Shown here one piece after another: positions 21,305 through 30,892 of a stretch of DNA of 64,000 nucleotides. Under the pieces are notes generated by a model. It had not been told where the DNA came from, did not search any database, and saw nothing but the letters and a program-made list of their open reading frames with translations. Both the position numbers and the translations under genes were made by a program. The stretch lies in contig JAJYRN010000002.1 of assembly GCA_021794095.1 (NCBI GenBank), positions 233,076 through 297,075 on the forward strand, read 5' to 3'. Numbering within the stretch: position 1 is the first letter of the stretch; every line of letters starts with the position of its first letter. The DNA is from Acidobacteriota bacterium (GTDB taxonomy: Bacteria; Acidobacteriota; Holophagae; Holophagales; Holophagaceae).

Positions 21305-23734
21305 GTGTTCACGATCATCCCTGATGGTGCCAAGTACCGGGAGTTCGTACTCCTGAAGGATGGACGCAGCATCCTGCTGCGCCTGGCGCGGCCGGAAGAT
21401 GCGGATCACGTCGAGCAGTTCATCAACAGCCGGACCCGCCAGACGCTGGCCTTGCGCTTCATGGCGGGCGTGGCCAACGTGTCGCGGAAGTTCGTGGAGG
21501 ATCTCTGCGAATGCGATCCCCGCCGCTGGGCCTGTCTCCTGGCCGTGGAGGGCGAGGAACAGCGGATTCTCGGCCTGGGCAACTACGTGGGCGATGGAGG
21601 CAACCTGGCGGAGGTGGCCTTCCTGGTGTCCGAGGAGGAACAGGGCCGGGGTATCGCCACCCTCATCCTCGAGAAACTGGGCGGGCTGGCCGCTGGTGCC
21701 GGTTTTGTCGGCTTCGAGGCGGAGGTGCTCTACGAGAACCAGAAGATGATCCGCGTGTTCCGCGATTCCGGCTACGAGACGCGGCAGGCCGTCGAAGGCG
21801 GCATCATCCATGTGCGGTTCCCCCTCAACGCGCCGGAGGCCATGCGGGAGCGCGCCGCCACGCGAGAACGGGTGGCGGCGGCCAATTCCATGGTGCCGCT
21901 GCTGCGCCCCAAGGCTGTGGCCGTGGTGGGCGCTTCGCGAGATCCTTCCTCCCTCGGCAATGCGCTGTTCCGGAACATCCTCCAGGGCCGTTTCAAAGGC
22001 GCGGTCTATCCGGTGAACCCCCGCGCCACCTCCATCGAGGGGGTCCGGGCCTACGCCTCGCTGACGGATCTCCCCGAGGCGCCGGATCTGGTGATCCTGG
22101 CGGTGCCGGCCTCCAAGGTGCTGCCCTTGGCCCGGAAGGCGCTGGACATGGGCTGTCGCAGCCTCCTGGTGTTGGCGGCTGGCTTCGCTGAAACCGGCTC
22201 GGAAGGCGCCCGGCGGCAGGAACGCCTCGTGAAGCTGGTCCGCAGCCGGGGCGCGCGGCTGGTGGGGCCGAATTGCCTGGGCCTGCTCAACACCGATGGG
22301 GCCGTGCAGCTCAATGCCAGCTTGGCCTCTACCTTGCCGCCGCGGGGCCGGGTGGGGTTCTTCAGCCACTCCGCGGCCCTGGGCGTAGTGATCCTCCAGT
22401 ACGCCGCCGAGCGCGGCCTGGGCTTCTCTACCTTCGTGTCCGCCGGCAACCGCGCGGATGTCTCGGGCAACGACCTGCTTCAGTACTGGGACGAGGATCC
22501 CAACACCGATCTCGCGCTGCTCTACCTGGAGACCTTCGGCAACGCCCGCCGCTTCGCCCGGTTGGCCCGGCGCATTTCCCACCGCAAGCCCATCCTCTGC
22601 GTGAAGAGCGCCCGCAGCGGCGCGGGAAGGCGAATGGCCCAGGCCCATATCGGCGCGAGCCCCCAGAACGATGCGGAAGTGGAAGCCCTCTTCCAGCAGG
22701 CCGGGGTGATCCGGGCCGATACCCTGGAGGAACTCTTCGACATCGCCCTGCTGTTGTCGAACCAGCCGCTGCCCCGGGGCAACCGCGTGGCCGTGGTGAG
22801 CAACTCCGGCGGGGTGGCCACCATCTGCGCCGATGCCTGTGAATCCCGCGGCATGGAGATCTCCGGTCCCGGGCTGGTGGATCTCCAGGCCACGGCCACG
22901 GCGGAGCAGTACGAACAGGCCTGTCTCCAGGCCCTCCAGCATCCCGAGGTGGACGCCCTCATCGCCACCTTCGCCTGCGTCGGCTCCTGTGATCCGAATG
23001 CCGTCGCCCGGGCCATCCGGCGGGCCGCGGCCAAGGCGGAACGGGCCACGGGCCTCGCGAAGCCGACCCTGCTTTCCCTCATGGGGGTGAGCGGCGCGAT
23101 TCCGGTGGGGCTCACCCCGAAGGGAGAGCGCGGTGTGGCCCGGATCTTCCCCTCGTACCGCTTCCCGGAATCCGCGGCCCTGGCCCTGTCCAAGGCGGTG
23201 GAGTATGCCCGCTTCCGCCTGCTTCCGCCGGGCCGGATCCTGGGCTACGAGGGCATGAATCCCGCGGCCGCCCGGAAGCTGGTGGAGTCGAGTCTGCATG
23301 GGCTCCCCCGCGAGGCGCCGCCGCTGGGGGTCAAAGGCCCCCAGGCCAAGGCCCTGCTGGCTCCGTTCGACATTCCGGTGATGGAGGTGGCGCCGGAGGC
23401 TTCCCGGAGGCGCGTGCTGCTCAGCTTGACGGTGGATCCCGATTTTGGCCCCATCTGGCGCTTCCATCGCCGGGGAGGCGCCTCCATCCTGCGCATCACG
23501 CCGCTCACGGACCTGGACATCGCCGATGTCCTGGCGCGCCTGGATCTCCCGAAGGCCTGCGGCCTGGCCGAAACCCTGGGGCGGCTCACCCAGATGGTGG
23601 AGGAGTTGCCCTGGCTGTATGCCTTCGATGCCCAGGTGGACATCCCGTCCGAAGGTCCGCTGGCTCCGGGCCCTCTGCCACTGCTGCCGGGGCTTCGGCT
23701 TGCCTTCGCCGCCCCCACCTTCCGTCTGCCCTGA
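21305..23734 (+). CDS. N-terminal GNAT acetyltransferase fused to ADP-forming acyl-CoA synthetase-like (CoA-binding) domains with shortened ATP-grasp; candidate protein acetyltransferase
   Basis: 809 aa; EEQGRGIATLILEKL GNAT P-loop; AVAVVGASRDPSSLGNALFRNI CoA-binding; VGPNCLGLLNT; C-terminal ATP-grasp region short and atypical. Confidence 0.85.
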   Translation: MFTIIPDGAKYREFVLLKDGRSILLRLARPEDADHVEQFINSRTRQTLALRFMAGVANVSRKFVEDLCECDPRRWACLLAVEGEEQRILGLGNYVGDGGNLAEVAFLVSEEEQGRGIATLILEKLGGLAAGAGFVGFEAEVLYENQKMIRVFRDSGYETRQAVEGGIIHVRFPLNAPEAMRERAATRERVAAANSMVPLLRPKAVAVVGASRDPSSLGNALFRNILQGRFKGAVYPVNPRATSIEGVRAYASLTDLPEAPDLVILAVPASKVLPLARKALDMGCRSLLVLAAGFAETGSEGARRQERLVKLVRSRGARLVGPNCLGLLNTDGAVQLNASLASTLPPRGRVGFFSHSAALGVVILQYAAERGLGFSTFVSAGNRADVSGNDLLQYWDEDPNTDLALLYLETFGNARRFARLARRISHRKPILCVKSARSGAGRRMAQAHIGASPQNDAEVEALFQQAGVIRADTLEELFDIALLLSNQPLPRGNRVAVVSNSGGVATICADACESRGMEISGPGLVDLQATATAEQYEQACLQALQHPEVDALIATFACVGSCDPNAVARAIRRAAAKAERATGLAKPTLLSLMGVSGAIPVGLTPKGERGVARIFPSYRFPESAALALSKAVEYARFRLLPPGRILGYEGMNPAAARKLVESSLHGLPREAPPLGVKGPQAKALLAPFDIPVMEVAPEASRRRVLLSLTVDPDFGPIWRFHRRGGASILRITPLTDLDIADVLARLDLPKACGLAETLGRLTQMVEELPWLYAFDAQVDIPSEGPLAPGPLPLLPGLRLAFAAPTFRLP

Positions 23735-23749
23735 AGGCTCGAGGTTGCC

Positions 23750-24379
23750 ATGCTCGTCCGCGAAATGATGCGAAGCCCCGTGACCACCCTTTCGCCTGAG
23801 GCCACCCTGAAGGAGGCCTGCGCGCTGTTCCAGTCCCGCGACTTCCGCCACCTGCCGGTGATGGAGGGGGACCGTCTGGTGGGGGTTCTCACGGACCGCG
23901 ACCTGCGCTGGGTGACCAGCAGCCTCTGCCCTGGCCGTCTCGACCTGGAGGATCCGGTGCGCGGCGCCATGAGCCATCCACCCATCACCATCGCCCCCTT
24001 GGATCCCGTGGAGGATGCTGCCCGGATCATGCGGGAGCACAAGATCGGGTGCCTGCCGGTCATGGATGGCGCCAGCCTGGTGGGGATTCTCACCGGCATG
24101 GACATCCTGGACACCCTCATCAAGCTCACGGGCATCTCGCTGCCTTCCTCCCGGCTGGAGGTGGCGCTGGCGGACCGTCCCGGCGAGCTGGCGCGACTCA
24201 CTGCGTTCCTGGCGGCCCGGAATGTGAACATCCATTCCATCCTCACCTATCCCGATCCCGACCAGGCGGTGCGCACCGTCCTCCGCATCGGCTCCAGCCA
24301 GGCGCGCACCCTGGCGGATGAGCTGACCCGGGATGGCTTCCGGGTTCTCTGGCCCCAGCCCAAGCCATGGCCGCACTGA
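23750..24379 (+). CDS. AcuB-like protein: two CBS domains plus C-terminal ACT-like domain
   Basis: VREMMRSPVTTLSPEATLKEACALFQSRDFRHLPVMEGDRLVGVLTDRDL; GCLPVMDGASLVGILTGMD; LADRPGELARLTAFLAARNVNIHSI. Confidence 0.88.
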   Translation: MLVREMMRSPVTTLSPEATLKEACALFQSRDFRHLPVMEGDRLVGVLTDRDLRWVTSSLCPGRLDLEDPVRGAMSHPPITIAPLDPVEDAARIMREHKIGCLPVMDGASLVGILTGMDILDTLIKLTGISLPSSRLEVALADRPGELARLTAFLAARNVNIHSILTYPDPDQAVRTVLRIGSSQARTLADELTRDGFRVLWPQPKPWPH

Positions 24380-25500
24380 TCCATCGCGCGGAGTACGCGC
24401 AATACGACTTTGGTCCGGAGCATCCCTTCACGCCTGCCCGGCTCGAGATGCTGCTGGATCTGCTGCGCGAGCTGGGGGTGCCCCTGGATCTCCAGGCGGC
24501 GCCCGCCGCCACGCGCGAGGACATCCTCACGGTGCATGATCCGTCCTATGTCGAGGTGGTGGAGGCCCTGTCCCGGGGTGAGCAGAAGCCCGGGGCGGAT
24601 GCCTTCGGACTCGACACCCCCGACAATCCAGTGTTTCCGGGCATGGACCTGGCGGCGCGATGGCTGGTGGGGGGCGCCCTGCATGGCGCCCGGCTGCTCA
24701 TGGGGGGCGCCGAGACGCGGGTTCTGCAACTGGGGGGCGGGCTTCATCACGCCCAGCGGAGCCGGGCCGCGGGTTTCTGCCTCTACAACGATCTGGCTGT
24801 GGCCATCCGCGCCTTGGTGGACCATGGCTGGCACGTCGCCTACCTGGACCTGGACCTGCATCACGGCGACGGGGTCCAGAGCCTCTTCTACGAAAACGAC
24901 CGGGTACTCACGATCAGCCTCCACGAATCCGGCCACTACCTTTTTCCGGGCACGGGGCACATCCATGAATTGGGCAGCGGCTATGCCCGCGGCCTGTCGG
25001 TCAACGTGCCCCTGGAGCCGTTCACGGGGCCGGCGGACTATCTGGAGGCCTTCGATGCCGTCGTGCCGCAGGCGCTGGCGAATTTCGCGCCCCAGGTGCT
25101 GGTGGTCCAGGGCGGAGCCGATGCCCACTTCGACGATCCCATGGGGGATCTGGTCCTCACCACCCAGGCCTTTGAAACCCTCTACCGGCGGGTCATCGAG
25201 CTGGCGGACCAGTATGCGAAGGGCCGCCTGCTGGTTACCCTCGGCGGCGGGTACGAGGCCCGGGTGGTCGCCCGGGTCTGGGCCATCCTGGTCCTGACCC
25301 TGCTCGGGCAACCGGTGCCGGAGGCCCTTCCGGAGGCGTGGCTGGCGCGCTGGAAGGATCTGCTCGGTCCCCATCCGCCCCGCCTCCTTCACGATCCAGT
25401 CCCGCCCCATCCTCCGATCCCGGGCGAGGATTTGCGCCACCGTCACAACCAGGACAACCTCGCCCGGCTGCTCGACAGCCTCAGCCGCTTCTGGCTGTGA
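24367..25500 (+). CDS. Histone-deacetylase-family protein, AcuC-like
   Basis: GGGLHHAQRSRAAGFCLYNDLAVAI, AYLDLDLHHGDGVQ, TISLHESGHYLFPGTG, VVQGGADAHFDDPMG. Confidence 0.93.
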   Translation: MAALIHRAEYAQYDFGPEHPFTPARLEMLLDLLRELGVPLDLQAAPAATREDILTVHDPSYVEVVEALSRGEQKPGADAFGLDTPDNPVFPGMDLAARWLVGGALHGARLLMGGAETRVLQLGGGLHHAQRSRAAGFCLYNDLAVAIRALVDHGWHVAYLDLDLHHGDGVQSLFYENDRVLTISLHESGHYLFPGTGHIHELGSGYARGLSVNVPLEPFTGPADYLEAFDAVVPQALANFAPQVLVVQGGADAHFDDPMGDLVLTTQAFETLYRRVIELADQYAKGRLLVTLGGGYEARVVARVWAILVLTLLGQPVPEALPEAWLARWKDLLGPHPPRLLHDPVPPHPPIPGEDLRHRHNQDNLARLLDSLSRFWL

Positions 25501-25504
25501 ACGA

Positions 25505-25530
25505 GGAAGCCGGCCCGAAGGCCGGCTTCC
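25505..25530. terminator. Convergent hairpin terminator between the acuC-like gene and the porin gene
   Basis: ggaagccggcc-cgaa-ggccggcttcc, 11-bp perfect stem. Confidence 0.7.
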
Positions 25531-25545
25531 GTGGTTGGGATGCGA

Positions 25546-26889
25546 CTAGAACTGGTAGCGCAGGCCGAGGCCGGTGGTGGTGTTGCTGTCGTGCAGGTAG
25601 CCGATCTGAGTGCTGCCCATGCCGCCATCGGTGCTTACGCCCATGTAGCCGAGGTAGGCGTCGAAGGTCTTGGAGAAATGGTAGTCCAGCAGGAGGGACG
25701 TGTACTTCGCGTTGCCGGAATTCTTGGGGGAACCGGTCGGCGTCGTCCCGAGTGACCAGTCATTCTGCTTCACGTGGTAGTAGCCGACCCCGACGTTGAA
25801 CTTCTCGGTGACGTCGTAGGCCGCGCCGAGCCAGTACACATCCAGCTTCTTCTCGACCGACTGGCCAGCCACGGTGAAGGGCGTGACGTTCACGCTGCTC
25901 ACCACGAGGCCGAAGAGGCTGGTGGCGCTGGCATCGTCGAGGGGATTGCTCGGATTGCTGTACTTCATCTGCTCGTAGCCGCCCTTGAAGGCCAGGGCGT
26001 CAACCTTGTAGCGGGCCGCCAGCATGACGGACTTGGTGTCGAAGGCCGTGGCCACGACCGTTCCGAGGGGCTGGGTGGTGCCATTGGGATTGCCGAGGGC
26101 CATGGCGTCCTTGTAGGTCTGGTAGGCGAGGGTGACCCCAAACGCGCCGGGTTCGTACGCCAGGGAGACCTGGTCGGTGGAGCGGGCAGAGGAGGAGCCA
26201 GCCACGCCGCCGAACTTGTGCAGGAGGCCCAGGCTGAAGGCGTTCCACTGCCCCTTGTATTTCATGCTGTCATCCACGCGGCTGTTCTCGGTGGCGCCGC
26301 CGCCGCCGTAGGATCCCGAATAGCCGAGCGGTGTGAAGAGCTGGGAGCCCTGCAGCGCGTCGTAGCCGCCGATGGTGTCCAGGAACAGGGCGGTGTGGCG
26401 GCCGAAGGTCAGGGTGCCGAAATCCTTGTTGGAGATGCCCGCGAAGGCGCCACGGGCGAAGAGCTGGCCGCTGACGGCTGAGGAAGCGCTCTGCATGTTG
26501 CCAGAGGCGGTGTTCTGGGCCACACCCAGGGCCGCGTTGACGGTGTCGCCGCTGCGGAGGTTGATGGCCCCTTCCAGCGTGAAGATCCCCTTCCAGCCGT
26601 TGCCCAGGTTGGTGGAGCCCTTCAAGCCGAATCGGCTGGGGGAGATGCCGCCGTCAATCATGCCCGTGGCGGACTTGTCCCCGAACTTGCTGACGGTGGG
26701 GTTCGCGCCGAGGGAGTGGTAGGGATCGAAGCTCTGGGCGTGGGCCACGTTGGCGACGCCCACATCCAGGATGCCGTAGAGCGTGATGCTCGAATCGCCC
26801 TTGGAGATGGTCAGGCCGCCCGGCGCGGCCTGCGCGGCCAGGGGCACGCCCGCGGCCAGCGCGAGCAGAAGGAGAGAGGTCTTGGTCAT
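25546..26889 (-). CDS. Gram-negative porin
   Basis: Signal peptide MTKTSLLLLALAAGVPLAAQA; SSITLYGILDVGVANV, LGYMGVS, C-terminal GLRYQF. Confidence 0.88.
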   Translation of the reverse strand: MTKTSLLLLALAAGVPLAAQAAPGGLTISKGDSSITLYGILDVGVANVAHAQSFDPYHSLGANPTVSKFGDKSATGMIDGGISPSRFGLKGSTNLGNGWKGIFTLEGAINLRSGDTVNAALGVAQNTASGNMQSASSAVSGQLFARGAFAGISNKDFGTLTFGRHTALFLDTIGGYDALQGSQLFTPLGYSGSYGGGGATENSRVDDSMKYKGQWNAFSLGLLHKFGGVAGSSSARSTDQVSLAYEPGAFGVTLAYQTYKDAMALGNPNGTTQPLGTVVATAFDTKSVMLAARYKVDALAFKGGYEQMKYSNPSNPLDDASATSLFGLVVSSVNVTPFTVAGQSVEKKLDVYWLGAAYDVTEKFNVGVGYYHVKQNDWSLGTTPTGSPKNSGNAKYTSLLLDYHFSKTFDAYLGYMGVSTDGGMGSTQIGYLHDSNTTTGLGLRYQF

Positions 26890-27008
26890 GGGTTCTCCGA
26901 GGAGGGGGAAAGGGTGTTCGGATCTCCCCTAGGGTTCCAGGCCGATGTACCCGGCCCATGGAGCCTTTGTATCTTTCTTGTGACGCGGCCATCCGCCAGC
27001 GGCTGCCG

Positions 27009-27413
27009 CTATTGGACGCCGTGCGCCTTCAGGAACGGGGCGTAGGCCATATCCGATTGGTGAATGTGGTGCTTCAGCCACTCCACCAGGAAGGCCGTCG
27101 AGCCCGGAGGCAGCCCCTGGCCCGCCTCCACCGCGGCCTGGAAGCGCTGGAGTTCGCGTACCAGCCGCGTGTGTTCGCCAGCATGGGCTGCGAAGCCCGG
27201 AAAGCCGTGGGCCTGCATGCACGCTTCCTCGGCGCGGAAGTGGGCCACGGTCTGATCCATCAAGTCACCCAGGGCGCGGGCGGTCTGGGTGGCTCGTTCC
27301 GGTCCGGCGGCCGCTTCGCTGAGGCGGTTCACCACTTCGAACAAGTCTCGATGCTGGGCATCCACGAAGCCGATCCCGGTCTCGAAGTCGGTGTTCCAGT
27401 GGACGATGGACAT
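27009..27413 (-). CDS. Bacteriohemerythrin
   Basis: WNTDFETGIGFVDAQHRDLFEVVNRL, HFRAEEACMQAHGFPGFAAHAGEHTRLV, WLKHHIHQSDMAYAPFL. Confidence 0.93.
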   Translation of the reverse strand: MSIVHWNTDFETGIGFVDAQHRDLFEVVNRLSEAAAGPERATQTARALGDLMDQTVAHFRAEEACMQAHGFPGFAAHAGEHTRLVRELQRFQAAVEAGQGLPPGSTAFLVEWLKHHIHQSDMAYAPFLKAHGVQ

Positions 27414-27557
27414 GCGGGCTCCTGGCGCTTCGGGAGCCGGGAAAACGGCCCCGGCTTTTCCAGGGGCCAGCATACCTGCCTGCGTCTCGATATCGGTGGG
27501 GTTGACCCGCTGCCATCTATCCCCGGATGATCGGGAGACTGCCCTGCAGGAGGCACC

Positions 27558-28823
27558 TTGGGTTTCAGGAACCGACTTGATGATTTGCGCCATGGTTTCA
27601 CCCGCTCTTTCTGGGTGGCCAACATGCTGGAGTTGTTCGAGCGGCTGGCCTTCTATGGCTCGAAGGCCGTGCTGGCGGTTTATCTCGTGGAGAAAGTCGG
27701 CCTCGGCCGCATGGGCAGCACCCTCACGGGACTCTACGGCTTCGCCATCTTCTTCCTGCCGACCCTGACGGGGCCGCTGGTGGACCGATTCGGCTTCCGC
27801 CGGAGCCTGATCGCCTGCTTTTCCATCTTCAGCGTCGGCTACTTCGCCATCGGACTGGCGGGACTGCCCTTCGGCAAGCCCTTTGTGGCGTCCGTGGGCC
27901 TCACGCCCTACATCGTTGGCGCGCTGCTGCTGACGGCCTTCGGCGGCTCCCTCATCAAGCCCTGCGTGGTGGGCACCGTAGCCAGGACCACGACGCCCAC
28001 CACGAAATCCTTCGGCTACTCGATCTACTACACGCTGGTGAACCTGGGCGGAGCCATCGGGCCGATCCTGGGCCTCCAGGTGCGCGAGGGCCTGGGCATC
28101 TCCTACGTGCTGGTGATGTCCGCGCTCGTATCCCTCCTGAACCTCGCGGGCACCCTGTTGTTCTTCCGCGAGCCGGAAGGCGGCCGGGGCGATGAGGCGC
28201 CGCGCACCTGGTCCCAGGTCTTCAAGGACATGGCCCTGGTGTTCACGAATCTTCGGTTCATGAGCTTCCTGGTGATCTTCTCCGGCTTCTGGATCATGTT
28301 CTGGCAGATCTTCTACGGCCTGCCGTTCTACGTGAAGGAGTTCCTCCATTACCCGCACTTCGAGATCATCGAGACGGTGGATGCGTGGTCCATCATCCTG
28401 CTGACCGTGCCGGTGACGGCGTTGATGAAACGGATGCGCCCCATTTTGGCCATGTCCTCGGGCTTCGCCGTGGCCAGCCTGGGTTGGCTGCTCATTGGCC
28501 ATGTGCCCACCATGGAAGCCACGGTGGCGGGCATCTTCATCTTCGCCATCGGCGAATCCATGCAGGCACCCCGGTTCTACGAGTACGTGGCGGAGCTGGC
28601 GCCCAGGGACCAGGTGGGCACCTACATGGGCTTCGCCTTCCTGCCCGTGGCCATCGGGGCCCTCGTCGCCGGCTATCTGAGTGGGTTCCTGGTGGACCGC
28701 TACCTGCACCAGGCCCAGCGGCCCGGGATGATGTGGGACATCCTGGCCGCCATCGGCGGCGCCTCCACGGTGCTGATGCTGCTCTACGACCGGTTCGTGG
28801 CGCCCCGTACCAAGCCGGCCTGA
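27558..28823 (+). CDS. MFS/POT-type transporter
   Basis: 421 aa, about 12 hydrophobic segments; FWVANMLELFERLAFYGSKAVLAVYLV, SIYYTLVNLGGAIGPILG. Confidence 0.88.
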   Translation: MGFRNRLDDLRHGFTRSFWVANMLELFERLAFYGSKAVLAVYLVEKVGLGRMGSTLTGLYGFAIFFLPTLTGPLVDRFGFRRSLIACFSIFSVGYFAIGLAGLPFGKPFVASVGLTPYIVGALLLTAFGGSLIKPCVVGTVARTTTPTTKSFGYSIYYTLVNLGGAIGPILGLQVREGLGISYVLVMSALVSLLNLAGTLLFFREPEGGRGDEAPRTWSQVFKDMALVFTNLRFMSFLVIFSGFWIMFWQIFYGLPFYVKEFLHYPHFEIIETVDAWSIILLTVPVTALMKRMRPILAMSSGFAVASLGWLLIGHVPTMEATVAGIFIFAIGESMQAPRFYEYVAELAPRDQVGTYMGFAFLPVAIGALVAGYLSGFLVDRYLHQAQRPGMMWDILAAIGGASTVLMLLYDRFVAPRTKPA

Positions 28824-28880
28824 TCTGAACGAGGGGGACCGTCGGATTCCGGGCGAGTCCTCCTCGTGGGTTGGGCGCCT

Positions 28881-30188
28881 TCAGTTCGGCAGGTGTTTCC
28901 GCGTCAGGTTCCTGGAACTGGCGCCGGTGACGAACAGGTTGTCCTCGATGCGGATGCCGCCGCAGGGCGCCAGCGCGTCAATCAGCTTCCAGTCGAAGCG
29001 GTCGCGGTGCTCGTTCTCCCGGAAGGGACGGAGCAGCATGGGGATGAAGTAGATGCCGGGTTCCACGGTGAACACCTGGCCCCCCTCGATCATGCGGGTG
29101 GTGCGCAGGAAGGGATGCTGGGGCGGCGGCGGGGCGGGCGTGCCGTCGGGGCTGAGCTGTTTCCCTGCCACGTCATGCACCTGGATGCCCAGGTGATGGC
29201 CCAGCCCGTGGGGGAAGAAGGGCCGGCTGAGGCCCTGCTCCACGGCCTCCTCGGGACTGGCCTTCAGGAGGCCGTGTTCCTGGAGCAGGCCCGCGATCTT
29301 CAGGTGCCCCAGGTGATGCAGGTCGCCGTAGGGCATGCCGGGGTGGACGGCTGCGCAGAGTTCGCGCTGTACCTTCTCCATGCCCGCCACCAGCGCGGCG
29401 AAGCGGCTGTCGCAGTGGGGCGCGGTGATGGTGCGGGTGATGTCCGAGGCATAGCCGCGCACCTGGGCGCCGGCGTCAATGAGCATGGTGAAGCCCTTCT
29501 TCAGGCCGCGCTTCCCTTCGTAGTGGAGGGTGGCGCCCTTCTCATTGAGGGCCACGATGCTGGGGTAGGGCAGCTCGTGATCCACGCAGCCCACGGCCTG
29601 CACATAGGCCTGGTGGATCTCCAGTTCGCTGGCGCCGGCGAGGAAGGCGGCCTTGGCGGCCAGGTGCCCGCGGGCGCCCAGGACCGTGGCCTCCTCGATG
29701 CACTGGAGCTCGTAGTCCGTCTTGTAGCTGCGCGTCCAGTCCAGGTGGGCGGTGAGCAGGGCCGGATTGGCCTCAAGACCGGCCGCGGTGGCGCGGTCCG
29801 CCTCGTTCCCGATGTAGGCGGCGCGGGACAGGCTGCCCAGGCGGGCCCACACATCCTCCACGGTACCGGCCTCCTCGATCTCGAACCCTCCGGCCCAGAA
29901 GGGGCTGCCCAGGGGCAGCTGCTCGTACCAGAAGTCCTCCGGGGCGTAGCGGATGAGGCGGGGAGTCTTGCCGGGGCGCACCACGAGGATGTGGTGGGGC
30001 CCTTCCATGGGGCACCAGTGGGCGAAGTGGGGCGTGGGATGGAAGGGGGCGTCCTGGTCGTCCGCGAAGTAGGTATGCACTTCTCCGCTGGAGATCACCA
30101 GGGCGTCGAACCCGGTGCGCGCCAGGGCCTCCTCGGCGCTGCGCTGGCGTTCGCCGAGATGGGCTTGGAAGAGGGAGGCGAGGTCCAT
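28881..30188 (-). CDS. pepQ: Xaa-Pro dipeptidase (M24 family)
   Basis: From MDLASLFQAH; IDAGAQVRGYASDITRT, FFPHGLGHHLGIQVHD, FTVEPGIYFIPMLL. Confidence 0.9.
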   Translation of the reverse strand: MDLASLFQAHLGERQRSAEEALARTGFDALVISSGEVHTYFADDQDAPFHPTPHFAHWCPMEGPHHILVVRPGKTPRLIRYAPEDFWYEQLPLGSPFWAGGFEIEEAGTVEDVWARLGSLSRAAYIGNEADRATAAGLEANPALLTAHLDWTRSYKTDYELQCIEEATVLGARGHLAAKAAFLAGASELEIHQAYVQAVGCVDHELPYPSIVALNEKGATLHYEGKRGLKKGFTMLIDAGAQVRGYASDITRTITAPHCDSRFAALVAGMEKVQRELCAAVHPGMPYGDLHHLGHLKIAGLLQEHGLLKASPEEAVEQGLSRPFFPHGLGHHLGIQVHDVAGKQLSPDGTPAPPPPQHPFLRTTRMIEGGQVFTVEPGIYFIPMLLRPFRENEHRDRFDWKLIDALAPCGGIRIEDNLFVTGASSRNLTRKHLPN

Positions 30189-30379
30189 GGGGGCTCCGGG
30201 TGTCTTGAACCTCCGATTATGGGGGCACCACGTCCATCTGTTGCGGCCCGATGGGAGGATTCTGCATTTCGGCCCCCTTCCTCTGCCATCCAGCCGGATG
30301 GCGTCAACCTCCTGGGGAAGCCTGTCATCCATGGGAGTGCTGCGGGCGATGCGCCCTGGCCTTTCTGGAGGAATGTCCC

Positions 30380-30874
30380 ATGAAACTTGCCTTTCGCCCC
30401 CTCGCCCTCGTCCTCGCCGCGGCGGCCCTGCCACTGGCGGCCCAGGGCTTCATGCATGGCCGCGGTCCCGGGCATGGCCCCGGCATGATGGGCCATTCGC
30501 CCCTCTTCGCCTGCCTCAACCTGACGGATGCCCAGAAGGCCAGCCTGAAAGCCCTCCAGACCAAGTATCAGCCGGCTTTCCAGAGCGGGCGGAAGGCTGC
30601 CTTCGAAGCCCAGCAGGCGCTGCGGAACGCCATGGCCGATCCGAGTGCTTCGGATGCGAGCCTGAAGCCGCTCTTCGACCAGGCGGCGGCGGCCCGGTTC
30701 GCCCTGCTGGAACAGCGCCGCGCCTTCCTGCGGGAGAGCGTGGGCATCCTCACGCCGGAGCAGAAGGCCCAGTGGGACAAGATGCGGGCTGAGCGCCAGC
30801 AGCGGATGCAGGGACGCCACCGTGGCCCGGGCATGGGCGCCGGCATGGGCCCTGGCTCCGCCCCGCAGGAGTAG
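30380..30874 (+). CDS. Spy/CpxP-like periplasmic protein
   Basis: Signal peptide; LNLTDAQKASLKALQTKY, ESVGILTPEQKAQWDKMRAERQQRMQGR. Confidence 0.8.
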   Translation: MKLAFRPLALVLAAAALPLAAQGFMHGRGPGHGPGMMGHSPLFACLNLTDAQKASLKALQTKYQPAFQSGRKAAFEAQQALRNAMADPSASDASLKPLFDQAAAARFALLEQRRAFLRESVGILTPEQKAQWDKMRAERQQRMQGRHRGPGMGAGMGPGSAPQE

Positions 30875-30892
30875 GTTCTAAACTGAGGGCCG

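Noticed and set aside
21191-24376. 1061-aa minus-strand ORF
   Set aside because: Antisense shadow of the GNAT-synthetase fusion and CBS-ACT genes; no domains recognised.
27009-28709. 566-aa minus-strand ORF covering the bacteriohemerythrin
   Set aside because: Only the C-terminal 134 aa (from 27413) is bacteriohemerythrin; the extension is antisense to the MFS transporter.
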